Source: a bacterium
Lineage (GTDB): Bacteria > Patescibacteriota > CPR2 > UBA1875 > JAJYID01
Length of the DNA: 49,242 bases
NCBI GenBank assembly: GCA_021796415.1
Contig: JAJYJC010000007.1
Span: forward strand, 1-49,242
Direction of reading: 5' to 3'
The notes under the pieces are model-generated. The model was not told where the DNA came from. It searched no databases and saw nothing but the letters and a program-made list of their open reading frames with translations. A program made the translations under genes and the position numbers. Below are positions 1-7,547 of this stretch, one piece after another. How positions within the stretch are numbered: position 1 is the first letter of the stretch; each line of letters begins with the position of its first letter.

Positions 1-59
1 CTGGCAAGCAGCGCTTCAATCCGATCTCTGTCTGTCTGTCCTAAGTGCTTGTACCTCAT
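1..59 (-). CDS. IS30-family transposase, N-terminal fragment (cut by window edge)
   Basis: Reading on the minus strand from an ATG at 59, the first 19 residues start MRYKHLGQTDRDRIEALLA, which is the typical opening of IS30-family transposases, just before their helix-turn-helix. A good Shine-Dalgarno site (AGAAAGGAG) lies a few bases upstream of the ATG. The gene runs off the left edge, so the DDE catalytic domain cannot be seen. It points away from the DGR. The assignment rests on a short segment and is therefore moderate. Confidence 0.6.
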   Translation of the reverse strand, partial: MRYKHLGQTDRDRIEALLA

Positions 60-113
60 CCTTAAACTCCTTTCTAGCCCTTCAAATTCTACCTAGAAAA
101 AAGTTGCACTTCA
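1..113 (-). mobile_element. Edge of an IS30-like insertion sequence
   Basis: The segment upstream of the transposase start (60-113) contains GTTGCACTTC and AAATTCTACC, which resemble the terminal inverted repeats of IS30 elements. The outer end would be near 107-115. The other end is outside the window, so neither the inverted repeat nor a target duplication can be confirmed. Confidence 0.35.
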
Positions 114-211
114 AAAAGGAAAGCGGGTTGATAACATTAGTGTTATTGGAGCAGTGATAAGCATGCAATGATTTGTGTGTGCTTTTTGCTGCTCCAAAAG
201 GGAGTTGCTGG

Positions 212-230
212 CGGTCCGCCAAACGGACCG
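212..230 (+). promoter_or_regulatory. Hairpin in the leader of DGR target 1
   Basis: A perfect 7-bp stem CGGTCCG / CGGACCG with a 5-base loop (CCAAA) lies 21 bases upstream of the preferred start codon. No T-tract follows, so it is not a terminator. A stem with the same GGTCCG/CGGACC core is found in the leader of the radical SAM locus (about 46647-46663). Function unknown. Confidence 0.35.
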
Positions 231-251
231 AGCTTTGAAAGGGGATTACCC

Positions 252-905
252 ATGGATGGGATCACTCCGAAGCAAGCACTGCGAGCAGGATCAGAGTTCG
301 CGGCGAAGCTTATGGCTTCGCCCATATCAAGTCACGAACTTCAATCCAAGATTGACAATCGGGAAAAGATGTCGGTTGCGATCGGCAATGCTGTCAACGC
401 TTTCATTAGCGAGCAGTCCCCAGTACAGGGACCGACCATGAATGACGACGGCTCCATCACCATCCGTCTCAAGGTAGACTATGATAAGACGGATGAGCAG
501 TGTGTCGCCGAAGCGAAGGCCGCCGGTTGGTGGGTTAATGGCTACATCAGGGCTGACCGCCGGATCAAGGTCAAAGGTCAGACAAAGAAAAAGGGCATTC
601 ACGAAGTGACCGTTACCTTACAGAAAATCGTCCCTTCCGGCACGTGGAAGCAAGACAAGATAACACGAGCACTAGGTCCGGCAGGCAGTGACATGGACCT
701 ACATTTGCTTGTTGCCCTTATCCCCTTCCGGGATGCGCTGAGGAAGCTTGGCATTAACTGGGTCTATGGGTGGGGCGCTCGCTTCCGTGCTTCGGATGGC
801 GATCCGTGTGTGGCGGGTCTGCTCCTCGGGGCTCGCTCTGTCAACCTGCGCTGGCTCGAGTTCGACTGGTACGGCCGCGATTGGTTCGGCTCCGTCGGCA
901 GGTAG
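252..905 (+). CDS. DGR target protein 1 (variable C-terminal domain)
   Basis: This 217-residue protein is diversified by the DGR that follows. I place the start at ATG 252 because GAAAGGGG lies about 8 bases upstream; an in-frame ATG at 168 lacks such a site. The middle holds a segment, AEAKAAGWWVNGYIRAD, that is clearly related to target 2, followed by a conserved GIHE...IVPSG block. The last 42 residues (from GARFR to the stop) are encoded by the variable repeat and should form the C-type-lectin-like ligand-binding surface known for DGR targets. There is no signal peptide or membrane segment, so a cytoplasmic location is most likely. The ligand cannot be told from sequence. Confidence 0.85.
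   Translation: MDGITPKQALRAGSEFAAKLMASPISSHELQSKIDNREKMSVAIGNAVNAFISEQSPVQGPTMNDDGSITIRLKVDYDKTDEQCVAEAKAAGWWVNGYIRADRRIKVKGQTKKKGIHEVTVTLQKIVPSGTWKQDKITRALGPAGSDMDLHLLVALIPFRDALRKLGINWVYGWGARFRASDGDPCVAGLLLGARSVNLRWLEFDWYGRDWFGSVGR
779..905 (+). repeat. DGR variable repeat 1 (VR1)
   Basis: This 127-bp stretch aligns without gaps to the template repeat at 1853-1979. There are 20 differences, and 19 of them lie at positions where the template has A (the exception is a T-to-G in the Tyr codon). It ends at the stop codon. The GC-rich 21 bases before the last codon are identical in all three copies and fit the initiation-of-mutagenic-homing role. Confidence 0.93.
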
Positions 906-979
906 CTTCGCAGCGCTTGAAACCTTGGATTCTTAGAACTCTTGAATCCTTAAACCCTTCAATCCGAAAGGAGAAAAGC

Positions 980-1492
980 ATGGAATCTGAAACAAAGGGT
1001 AAGGTCATCCTTGCCCACAGGCGCATTGAGACGATAGAGCTGGCGCCTGTGAAGGTTGATCAAGGCCATCTCATCGAAGAGTATGCCGCCGAAGCTCGGA
1101 AAGCCGGATGGTGGGTCAACAGCGACATCTCAAGCGACAACGTAATCGCAACTGAAGGAACGCCTGAGATTTCAGGGGTGCATGAGAGAAACATCTCGGT
1201 CAGCCGGTTTATTCCCGAGGGCGATGAACCTTGGGGAACGGATGCAGTAATGGCAGAGATCGGCAAGCCCGGTCTTGCTTTCACCTTCGCTGACCTCATC
1301 AAAATGATCGACTACAGGGTCGAGCTTTTGGAACGCGGCGTCAGATGGCTCAATGCCATGGGCGCTCGCTTCCGTGATTCGGCTGGCGATCCGTGTGTGG
1401 CGTCTCTGTACCTCGAGAATCGCCGTGTCTACCTGCCCTGGCTCGAGGACGACTGGGACGGCAACGATTGGTTCGGCTCCGTCGGCAAGTAA
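980..1492 (+). CDS. DGR target protein 2 (variable C-terminal domain)
   Basis: This 170-residue protein is a shorter paralogue of target 1. The ATG at 980 is preceded by AAAGGAG. The shared parts are AEARKAGWWVNSDISSD, GVHERNISVSRFIPEG and the VR-encoded C-terminus from GARFR onward. It lacks the first about 65 residues of target 1. Like target 1 it has no export signal. It lies 74 bp downstream of target 1 in the same direction, and the sequence after each VR is also similar, so the pair arose by tandem duplication. A strong terminator follows at 1544-1580, so the two targets probably share one transcript. Confidence 0.85.
   Translation: MESETKGKVILAHRRIETIELAPVKVDQGHLIEEYAAEARKAGWWVNSDISSDNVIATEGTPEISGVHERNISVSRFIPEGDEPWGTDAVMAEIGKPGLAFTFADLIKMIDYRVELLERGVRWLNAMGARFRDSAGDPCVASLYLENRRVYLPWLEDDWDGNDWFGSVGK
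1366..1492 (+). repeat. DGR variable repeat 2 (VR2)
   Basis: This 127-bp repeat aligns without gaps to the template at 1853-1979. All 11 differences are at template adenines. Several Asn codons (AAC/AAT) of the template became Tyr, Arg, Pro or Asp codons. It is less diverged from the template than VR1. Confidence 0.93.
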
Positions 1493-1543
1493 CGGTACTT
1501 GGAGCCTTGGGGTTTTAGAACTCCTTGAACTCTTTGTTCCTTT

Positions 1544-1580
1544 GGGGCGACGACTCCGATTTTTTCGGAGAAGTCGCCCC
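1544..1580 (+). terminator. Intrinsic terminator after DGR target 2
   Basis: A long stem, GGGGCGAC plus ACTCCGA pairing with TCGGAG plus GTCGCCCC with a single bulge, is followed by ATTTTCTTT. It separates the target genes from the template-RNA region. Confidence 0.85.
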
Positions 1581-1606
1581 ATTTTCTTTGCCTGGATGCG
1601 GAGAAA

Positions 1607-1789
1607 ATGATAAAATCATTTTGGACGCCGATCAATATGTTTTGCGGTTACGGCTGCAAGCGATTGAACTCTAGGGTTATTGAAATTGAGAACGGCAACG
1701 GCCATGAGCTTCTGCCGGAGCGGTTTCGTAATTTCTTACAAGCAGTGAAGTTACTTGGCGCAAGATATTGGAGGTTAGACCTCATGTAA
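1607..1789 (+). other. Possible remnant of a third target gene
   Basis: A 60-codon open frame (ATG 1607) ends ELLPERFRNF...LLGARYWRL, loosely like ELLERGVRWLNAMGARFRD just before VR2 in target 2. It stops 64 bp before the template repeat and is in a different frame from it. It may be a decayed target from which the TR descended, or a chance frame. A weak GGAG-like site precedes the start. Confidence 0.2.
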
Positions 1790-1852
1790 AGTTCAGTTCT
1801 GAGAGTATTCAAGGAACAGTGGTATAGATGATATTTTGCGCAGTTTTGTGTT

Positions 1853-1979
1853 TCGCTTCCGTGATTCGGATGGCGATCCGTGTGTGGCGTATCTGAACCT
1901 CGAGAATCGCAATGTCAACCTGAACTGGCTCGAGAACGACTGGAACGGCAACGATTGGTTCGGCTCCGTCGGCAAATAA
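1853..1979 (+). repeat. DGR template repeat (TR) and template RNA core
   Basis: This is the adenine-rich version of the 127-bp repeat: codons in the VR frame are dominated by AAC and AAT (Asn), the codons giving the widest change under A-to-N mutagenesis. Read in that frame it gives LNLENRNVNLNWLENDWNG and ends in TAA like the targets, but no start codon leads into it. A terminator follows 11 bases later, so a short template RNA is expected. Established DGR biology: the RT copies the TR RNA with errors at A, and the cDNA replaces the VR. Confidence 0.95.
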
Positions 1980-1984
1980 CATCA

Positions 1985-2377
1985 CTATTTATCAGAGAGC
2001 ATACTCGTCTCTCTGATTTTTTTAGCCCAGCCGCCAAGCATTCGGCCTATTTCATCAAGGCGAATCGAGATGGCGGAATATTTTTTATTATCCAGCGACT
2101 TTATTTCCCAAGACATTCGCAGGAAAAATTTCAAAAGATCAAGTTTGACAGACGCCTTTTCTATAGATGACAGCTTTTCTTTGCCTTTTTGATAGCAAGC
2201 TGTGTAAATGAACTCGGTCGTTTCGAGAAAAAGGGTGTCTATTTTCCCGCCAAGAGTATAGCGGGAAGTTTTAGGGAAGTTGGGCAGATACTCCTGCCAA
2301 AGTTTATATGTTTCCATCAGTTTTTGGAGAACTGGCAGATCAGAATCTGATTTTTGAATATGAAAATCTTTTTGCAT
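1985..2377 (-). CDS. avd: Avd-like DGR accessory protein (four-helix bundle)
   Basis: This 130-residue protein is predicted to be almost wholly helical, with repeated segments such as LQKLMETYKLWQEYL, FLETTEFIYTACYQKGKEKL, LDLLKFFLRMSWEIKSL and SIRLDEIGRMLGGWAKKI. That pattern, together with its place between TR and RT, matches the Avd / S23-like four-helix bundle that binds DGR reverse transcriptases. In most DGRs avd runs with the other genes; here it is on the opposite strand. Its 3' end stops 5 bp from the TR and contains the TR terminator, and its start codon overlaps the start of the RT gene. Sequence similarity alone is weak; context is strong. Confidence 0.75.
   Translation of the reverse strand: MQKDFHIQKSDSDLPVLQKLMETYKLWQEYLPNFPKTSRYTLGGKIDTLFLETTEFIYTACYQKGKEKLSSIEKASVKLDLLKFFLRMSWEIKSLDNKKYSAISIRLDEIGRMLGGWAKKIRETSMLSDK
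1991..2023 (+). terminator. Terminator of the DGR template RNA
   Basis: A 9-bp stem ATCAGAGAG (1991-1999) / CTCTCTGAT (2009-2017) with a 9-base loop is followed by a run of seven T. It is an intrinsic terminator on the plus strand, beginning 11 bases after the TR. The same bases encode the last residues of avd on the minus strand. Confidence 0.8.
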
Positions 2378-3340
2378 AATTGTTTTTCCGATATTGTTAG
2401 TATTGATAACCTGCTTGAAGCGTGGAAAGAGTTTGAGAAGGGTAAGAAAAAGAAACCTGATGTCCAGGAATTTTCGCTTAAGCTCATGGATAATATTTTA
2501 TCACTCCACCGCGATCTTTCACAGGGAAGTTACCGGCATGGCGGCTATAAATCCTTCATCATCCATGATCCGAAACAAAGACAAATTCACAAGGCATGTG
2601 TTCGCGATCGCCTACTTCATCACGCTGTTTACAGAAAGCTTTATCCATTTTTTAACAGGACATTTACCTCTGACTCTTTTTCTTCAAGAAAAGGCAAGGG
2701 TGCGCATAGGGCGATTGTGCAGTGTCGGCGGTTTGCGAGCAAGGTTAGCGAAAATAATATGAAAACGTGCTGGGTTCTGCAGTGCGACATAAGGAAATTC
2801 TTTGCCAGTATTGATCATGAAGTTTTGTTATCTATCTTGGGGGCATACATTAAAGATGAACAGACAATGGTGCTTTTGGAGAAGATTATCAGAAGCCACT
2901 CTTCTGCTACTTCTGGCATAGGATTGCCGCTTGGAAATCTAACATCACAGCTTTTTGTGAATGTTTATTTAAATGAGCTTGACCAGTTTGTGAAACATCG
3001 TTTGAAGGCGAAATATTATATTCGTTATGCCGATGATTTTTTGATTTTATCTCAGGATAAAGAGTGGTTGGAGAGCACTTGTGTAGAAATTGGCAGTTTT
3101 TTGGGAGAGAAATTAAAATTAGAACTAAATCTAGGCAAAACATCTATTAAGACTTTGGCTTCAGGGATAGACTTTCTCGGCTATGTCATATTTCCGCACC
3201 ATATCGTTTTGCGGACAAAAACGAAAAGGAGGATGATGGCGAAGGTGAGCGAGAATAATCTGTCTTCGTATCTGGGTATTTTGGGGCATTGCAATGGGTA
3301 TGGGTTAGAGATAAGAATTAAAAATTTGATTGAATCGTGA
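2360..3340 (+). CDS. DGR reverse transcriptase
   Basis: This 326-residue protein is a DGR-type (group II-intron-like) reverse transcriptase. Visible motifs are YRHGGYKSF...RDRLLHHAVY (RT1-2), CDIRKFFASIDH near residue 142 (RT3), GLPLGNLTSQ near 188 (RT4), YIRYADDF with the catalytic YADD at about 223-226 (RT5), LNLGKTSI and DFLGY (RT6-7). The length is typical of the family. I choose ATG 2360 (MKIFLHNCF...IDNLLEAW), which aligns with usual DGR-RT openings; TTG 2354 is possible. It makes mutagenic cDNA from the TR at 1853-1979 for the two targets. The stop is TGA. Confidence 0.95.
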   Translation: MKIFLHNCFSDIVSIDNLLEAWKEFEKGKKKKPDVQEFSLKLMDNILSLHRDLSQGSYRHGGYKSFIIHDPKQRQIHKACVRDRLLHHAVYRKLYPFFNRTFTSDSFSSRKGKGAHRAIVQCRRFASKVSENNMKTCWVLQCDIRKFFASIDHEVLLSILGAYIKDEQTMVLLEKIIRSHSSATSGIGLPLGNLTSQLFVNVYLNELDQFVKHRLKAKYYIRYADDFLILSQDKEWLESTCVEIGSFLGEKLKLELNLGKTSIKTLASGIDFLGYVIFPHHIVLRTKTKRRMMAKVSENNLSSYLGILGHCNGYGLEIRIKNLIES

Positions 3341-3364
3341 TTGCAAAGGTCCGTCCTTTGCAGT

Positions 3365-3392
3365 AAAAAGACTTCTTCTCGGAAGTCTTTTT
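3365..3392 (+). terminator. Terminator after the DGR reverse transcriptase
   Basis: The stem AAAAAGACTTC / GAAGTCTTTTT ends in a T-run. A second small hairpin, TGCAAAGG / CCTTTGCA at 3342-3362, lies just before it. Together they close the DGR. Confidence 0.85.
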
Positions 3393-3412
3393 ATATTGTA
3401 GAATGTTCTTAC

Positions 3413-4501
3413 ATGGCAAAGCTTAGACATTTTGGATCTTACGCAAAAAAACTTTTTAAAAACAAGTATTTTCTCTTGATAGCTTCTGTTTTGGTCGTGG
3501 TTGGCGGAGTTTTAATCTACCTTGCCTTTACCGCGCCCAAAGAATTGCCGGTGCAGAAAATAATCCACCTAACGACTACAACCACCAAAGATAATAGGGT
3601 TCAGTCAAAACTCGAGGGTATCAAGGTTGACCCATCTGTAAATGATAGAAAAATACTGGCAGTGGTCGTTGAAAACCACCCTGATGCCAGGCCGCAATCG
3701 GGGCTGGACAAGGCAAGCATCGTCTATGAAACAATCGCCGAAGGCGGCATCACCAGATTTCTGGCTCTTTACCAAGAAAACGAATCCTCAGAAATCGGAC
3801 CCGTCAGATCGGTGCGAACTTATTTTCTGGATTGGGCAACCGAGTATGACGCTCTGCTTGCGCATGTCGGCGGCAATGTAGACGCCCTTGACTTAATCGG
3901 TCCCTACAACATCCAGGATATCAATCAGTTTTTCAACGCCACATATTTCTGGCGAGACAACTCTCGCTATGCGCCTCACAATGTTTATACAACAACTGCC
4001 AAGCTGCGCGATGCTGGGTTGGCGCACCATTATCCGTCAACCAGCAACTTCAAGGGCTTGGATTTCAAATCTGATGCGCCACTTGCCGAACGGCCGGACT
4101 CAGCAACGCTCACGGTTCACTTCTCCGGCATGGAATATGATCCTGTCTATACTTACGACAGAAACTCAAACACATGGCTTAGAAGCTTAGCCGGCGCGCC
4201 ATTTAAAGACAAAGTAACAGGCAGTCAACTTGCTCCTAAAAATGTTGTCGTAGAATTTACGACCTTCTCCTACGGGCTAACCCGGTACAATGAAGCCACC
4301 ACGCACATCGGTACCATTGGTTCCGGCCGGGCCTTATTCTACATAGACGGCAAGCAGATTGAAGGGACTTGGGAAAAGGCAGATAGGGCTTCGCAGACGG
4401 TTTTTAAAGATGCAAACGGCGCTGAATTTAAGTTTAATCCGGGGCAAACCTGGATAGATGTCATTCCAAATGGCAACACAGTTGATTTTACGGGCAGTTA
4501 A
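3413..4501 (+). CDS. DUF3048 domain protein, membrane-anchored
   Basis: This 362-residue protein has an N-terminal transmembrane anchor at about residues 20-42, with the rest outside the cell. The segments AVVVENHPDARPQSGLDKASIVYETIAEGGITRFLALY and IGPVRSVRTYFLDWATEYDALLAHVGG match the DUF3048 family (YerB-like lipoproteins of Firmicutes), whose biochemical role is not established. The C-terminal part (WLRSLAGAPF...NVVVEFT, GRALFYIDGKQIEGTW) is the family's second domain. I start at ATG 3413, since upstream codons overlap the RT terminator. The gene stands alone. Confidence 0.85.
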   Translation: MAKLRHFGSYAKKLFKNKYFLLIASVLVVVGGVLIYLAFTAPKELPVQKIIHLTTTTTKDNRVQSKLEGIKVDPSVNDRKILAVVVENHPDARPQSGLDKASIVYETIAEGGITRFLALYQENESSEIGPVRSVRTYFLDWATEYDALLAHVGGNVDALDLIGPYNIQDINQFFNATYFWRDNSRYAPHNVYTTTAKLRDAGLAHHYPSTSNFKGLDFKSDAPLAERPDSATLTVHFSGMEYDPVYTYDRNSNTWLRSLAGAPFKDKVTGSQLAPKNVVVEFTTFSYGLTRYNEATTHIGTIGSGRALFYIDGKQIEGTWEKADRASQTVFKDANGAEFKFNPGQTWIDVIPNGNTVDFTGS

Positions 4502-4557
4502 TTAGGAATTAGTTGCTAGCTGATTGGTTTGTAAGTTACTAAGGATTTTAATAAACA

Positions 4558-6018
4558 ATGATTGAAGCGAAGACAAAAAAACAGGAAAAAGAGAACGTAA
4601 AGCTCTATTCTTTGACTCAGCTTGAAAAAGAGTTTAAGATCCCGCTTCGTTACGCCAGGCACTTGATAATGGCGCGCCATGTGGAATCGGTTCTCAAAAA
4701 CGGGCGGGTTTATGTGACGGCGGAGAGTTTGAAGAATTTCCTTGCAAAGCCGAAAGCCGAGAGGGAATCTCACCAGCATAAAGGCCTAATGAAAAGAATT
4801 GGCCCCGGTATGATTACTGGAGCGGCGGACCACGATCCATCCGGCATTGGCACTTACTCAACGGTTGGCGCGCAGTTTGGCCTCGAGCTTACCTGGCTGG
4901 CGCTATATCTTTTGCCTCTTATGACTGCCGTTCAGGAAACATGTGCGAGGATCGGTATCGTAACCGGCAAAGGGCTTTCCGGCGCACTCAGAAAGAAGTT
5001 CGGTCGAGACACAGTCTTTGTTTTAATTGTTCTTTTAATTATCGCTAACACTGTAAATATAGGCGCTGATCTTGGGGCTATGGCAGCATCATTTCGAATG
5101 ATTACAGGAGTCAACTATGCGGTGTCTGCCATTGTCTTTGCCGGCATAATTATATTTTCTACCGTCGTTCTTTCTTACCACACATTTGCCAAGTATTTGA
5201 GGTGGCTGGTGCTTGTGCTGCTTGCATATGTGATTACCGGCATCATTATCAAGCCGGATTGGATACAGGTGGCTCATTCTCTGGTGGTTCCCAAGATCGA
5301 GCTAAACAAGGATTTTCTTATGGCAAACATTGCTGTTATCGGGACGACCATTTCGCCGTACCTTTTCTTCTGGCAGAGCGCGCAAGAAGTAGAGGAAGAG
5401 CGAGACGATGGCACTCTTCGTGACCGGTACGCGGCTATCATTAAGGAAGAAATCCATGAAATGAGAAAAGATGTACTGTCCGGCATGTCACTTACTAATA
5501 TCATTTTCCTTTTTATAATAATAACCACCGCTTTTGTGCTTTTTGCCCACGGCATTACAAATATTCAAACTGCCGAGCAGGCAGCATCGGCCCTCAAGCC
5601 TCTAGCCGGCAATATGGCATACCTAATCTTTGCTCTCGGCATTGTCGGAACCGGATTTCTGGCTATCCCCGTTTTGGCGGGCGCTTCGGCTTATGCAATT
5701 TCTGAAGTGATGAAGTGGCATGAAGGCCTAAGCTTGAAGTACAAGCGGGCGCACGGGTTCTACGGCATCATTATCGCCTCGACTCTTGTAGGGCTTCTAA
5801 TGAACTTTATCGGCATAAACCCTATTGCGGCGCTTTACTGGACGGCAGTTATAAACGGCATTATTTCGTCGGTGCTTCTGGTATTTATTTTCAAAATCGG
5901 CAATGACAAAAAGATCATGGGCGCGCACACCAACCCGAGTTGGGTAAAATTTTTCGGATTTATTGTAACGGCGTTAATGATTGTAAGTTCGTTAGCCTTC
6001 ATTATCGCTTCATTGTAG
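4558..6018 (+). CDS. Nramp-family (SLC11) divalent metal transporter with N-terminal HTH
   Basis: This 486-residue protein has about 11 transmembrane helices from residue 80 on. The first-helix motif is DHDPSGIGTYS where classical Mn/Fe transporters have DPGN, and the sixth-helix motif is TTISPYLFFWQ where they have MPH. The key Met and Asn metal ligands are thus missing, so the cargo is probably not Mn2+; a Mg2+-type or divergent Nramp is possible. Residues 15-65 (LYSLTQLEKEFKIPLRYARHL...VYVTAESLKNFL) resemble an excisionase/MerR-type helix-turn-helix, an unusual fusion. murD follows after 9 bp, so they are probably cotranscribed. Confidence 0.85.
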   Translation: MIEAKTKKQEKENVKLYSLTQLEKEFKIPLRYARHLIMARHVESVLKNGRVYVTAESLKNFLAKPKAERESHQHKGLMKRIGPGMITGAADHDPSGIGTYSTVGAQFGLELTWLALYLLPLMTAVQETCARIGIVTGKGLSGALRKKFGRDTVFVLIVLLIIANTVNIGADLGAMAASFRMITGVNYAVSAIVFAGIIIFSTVVLSYHTFAKYLRWLVLVLLAYVITGIIIKPDWIQVAHSLVVPKIELNKDFLMANIAVIGTTISPYLFFWQSAQEVEEERDDGTLRDRYAAIIKEEIHEMRKDVLSGMSLTNIIFLFIIITTAFVLFAHGITNIQTAEQAASALKPLAGNMAYLIFALGIVGTGFLAIPVLAGASAYAISEVMKWHEGLSLKYKRAHGFYGIIIASTLVGLLMNFIGINPIAALYWTAVINGIISSVLLVFIFKIGNDKKIMGAHTNPSWVKFFGFIVTALMIVSSLAFIIASL

Positions 6019-6027
6019 GAATATAAA

Positions 6028-7401
6028 ATGCTAAAAAGATATAAAGGCAAGAAAATATTGATAGCGGGATTCGGTCTGGAGGGCCGAACTACTTTTGAGT
6101 ATTTGAGAAAACACGGAATCAAAGCAGACATAGCCGATGCCTTAAATGAAAAGGATTTTTTTGCCGCGAATCCCGGCTTAAAAAATAAAAAAATAAACTT
6201 TTTTGTCGGCGATAAGGCATTGGGAAACATCTCAGACTATGACGTGGTATTTAGGTCGCCTGGCTTGTCCGCCTTCAATCCGGAGTTGGTCGAAGCAAAA
6301 AGAAACGGAACAGAAATAACAAGCCAAACCAAGCTTTTCATGGAGAGATGCCCGGCCAAGACAATAGGCGTAACGGGTACAAAGGGCAAAGGAACAACTT
6401 CATCTTTAATTTATGAAACGCTTAAATCTGCCGGCAAGGATGTTTTCTTGGGAGGAAATATAGGGGTGCCACCCATTACGTTTGTTGACAAGCTGAAAAA
6501 GGATTCGATCGCAGTGCTAGAATTTTCCAGCTTTCAGCTCATGGATTTGGAGCAGAGCCCGGATATAGCGGTAGTTTTAAATATTACCCAGGACCACATA
6601 GATGTTCACGCAAACAGGGAAGAATATGTCGACGCGAAGAAGTCGGTTGTTCAGTATCAAACAGAAGATGATTTTGCTGTTATAAATATCGATTACGAAA
6701 CTCCAAACTCGTTTAAGGCGCTGACAAAGGGCAAGGTGTATGATGTCTCAACCAAGAAAAAAGTTGAGAGAGGCTGCTACGTGAACGAAAAGGATGAAGT
6801 TATTCTGGCCAGAGACGGCAAAGAAGAAAAAATCGCTTCATTCAGCGATTTGCAGCTTCGCGGGAGGCACAATCTGGAGAATGTCTGTGCCGCGGTGGCA
6901 GCATCATACCTAGGCGGCGCCGACTTAGACTCAATCCGAAAAACCGTTAAAAATTTCAAAGGACTAGAACACCGGCTGGAATTTGTGGCCGAAGTATGCG
7001 GTGTAAAGTATTACAATGATTCTTTTGCCACAACCCCTGAAACCACCATCGCCGCTCTCAACTCTTTTGATGATCCCATTATCCTTATCGCCGGGGGGAG
7101 CGATAAAGGCGCAGATTATAAGGAAATGGGACGGGTTATCGCCAATAAGGCAAAAACGGTATTTTTAATAGGCGCCGTTTCCGGCAAGATCAAGAAAAAG
7201 ATTCTTCGGGCAAACCCTCAAGCAGACATTATGGAAGGATATGAAGACATGAATGATCTGTTAGAGAGGATAAACAAAATCGCAATAGCTGGTGATGTGG
7301 TCCTGTTATCTCCGGGATGCGCCTCATTCGGACTATTTAAAAATTACAAAGAGCGCGGAGAGCTTTTCAAAAAAGCAGTTGCTAAGTTGATTAGGAATTA
7401 G
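6028..7401 (+). CDS. murD: UDP-N-acetylmuramoylalanine--D-glutamate ligase
   Basis: MurD adds D-glutamate to UDP-MurNAc-L-Ala in the cytoplasm during peptidoglycan synthesis. The 457-residue length is normal. Visible are an N-terminal Rossmann-like segment (ILIAGFGLEGRTT), the ATP-binding loop GVTGTKGKGTTS at about 114-125, the Mur ligase LEFSSFQL and ITQDHIDVH motifs, and the C-terminal GGSDKGADY and LSPGCASFGLF segments typical of MurD rather than MurC/E/F. It lies 9 bp after the Nramp gene. A repeat-rich spacer of about 145 bp follows. Confidence 0.96.
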   Translation: MLKRYKGKKILIAGFGLEGRTTFEYLRKHGIKADIADALNEKDFFAANPGLKNKKINFFVGDKALGNISDYDVVFRSPGLSAFNPELVEAKRNGTEITSQTKLFMERCPAKTIGVTGTKGKGTTSSLIYETLKSAGKDVFLGGNIGVPPITFVDKLKKDSIAVLEFSSFQLMDLEQSPDIAVVLNITQDHIDVHANREEYVDAKKSVVQYQTEDDFAVINIDYETPNSFKALTKGKVYDVSTKKKVERGCYVNEKDEVILARDGKEEKIASFSDLQLRGRHNLENVCAAVAASYLGGADLDSIRKTVKNFKGLEHRLEFVAEVCGVKYYNDSFATTPETTIAALNSFDDPIILIAGGSDKGADYKEMGRVIANKAKTVFLIGAVSGKIKKKILRANPQADIMEGYEDMNDLLERINKIAIAGDVVLLSPGCASFGLFKNYKERGELFKKAVAKLIRN

Positions 7402-7491
7402 GTACGTAGGTAAGTAGGGCACAGAACCTGCTTAACTAATCGCCTAGTTACCTAACGCACAATTTATTTGAACAATTTACCCATAAAACTC

Positions 7492-7520
7492 TTTACAAAC
7501 TTTCCGCCTTGTGCTAAGAT
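7492..7520 (+). promoter_or_regulatory. Sigma-70-type promoter for the wHTH regulator and AI-2E permease
   Basis: TTTACA (7492-7497), a 17-bp spacer, and TAAGAT (7515-7520) lie upstream of the GTG start at 7548, with an AAGGAG site in between. Confidence 0.65.
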
Positions 7521-7547
7521 TCTTCTACTAAACAAGGAGTAAGAAAA

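Noticed and set aside
1793-2170. Frames on both strands crossing the template repeat (1793-1975 minus, 1880-2170 plus)
   Set aside because: They are shadows of the TR and of avd; no ribosome site and no similarity.
7395-7490. Tandem-like TAGGTACGTAGGTAAGTAGG segment tested as a CRISPR or regulatory repeat
   Set aside because: Only short imperfect repeats, no regular spacers. No CRISPR array is visible anywhere in the window.
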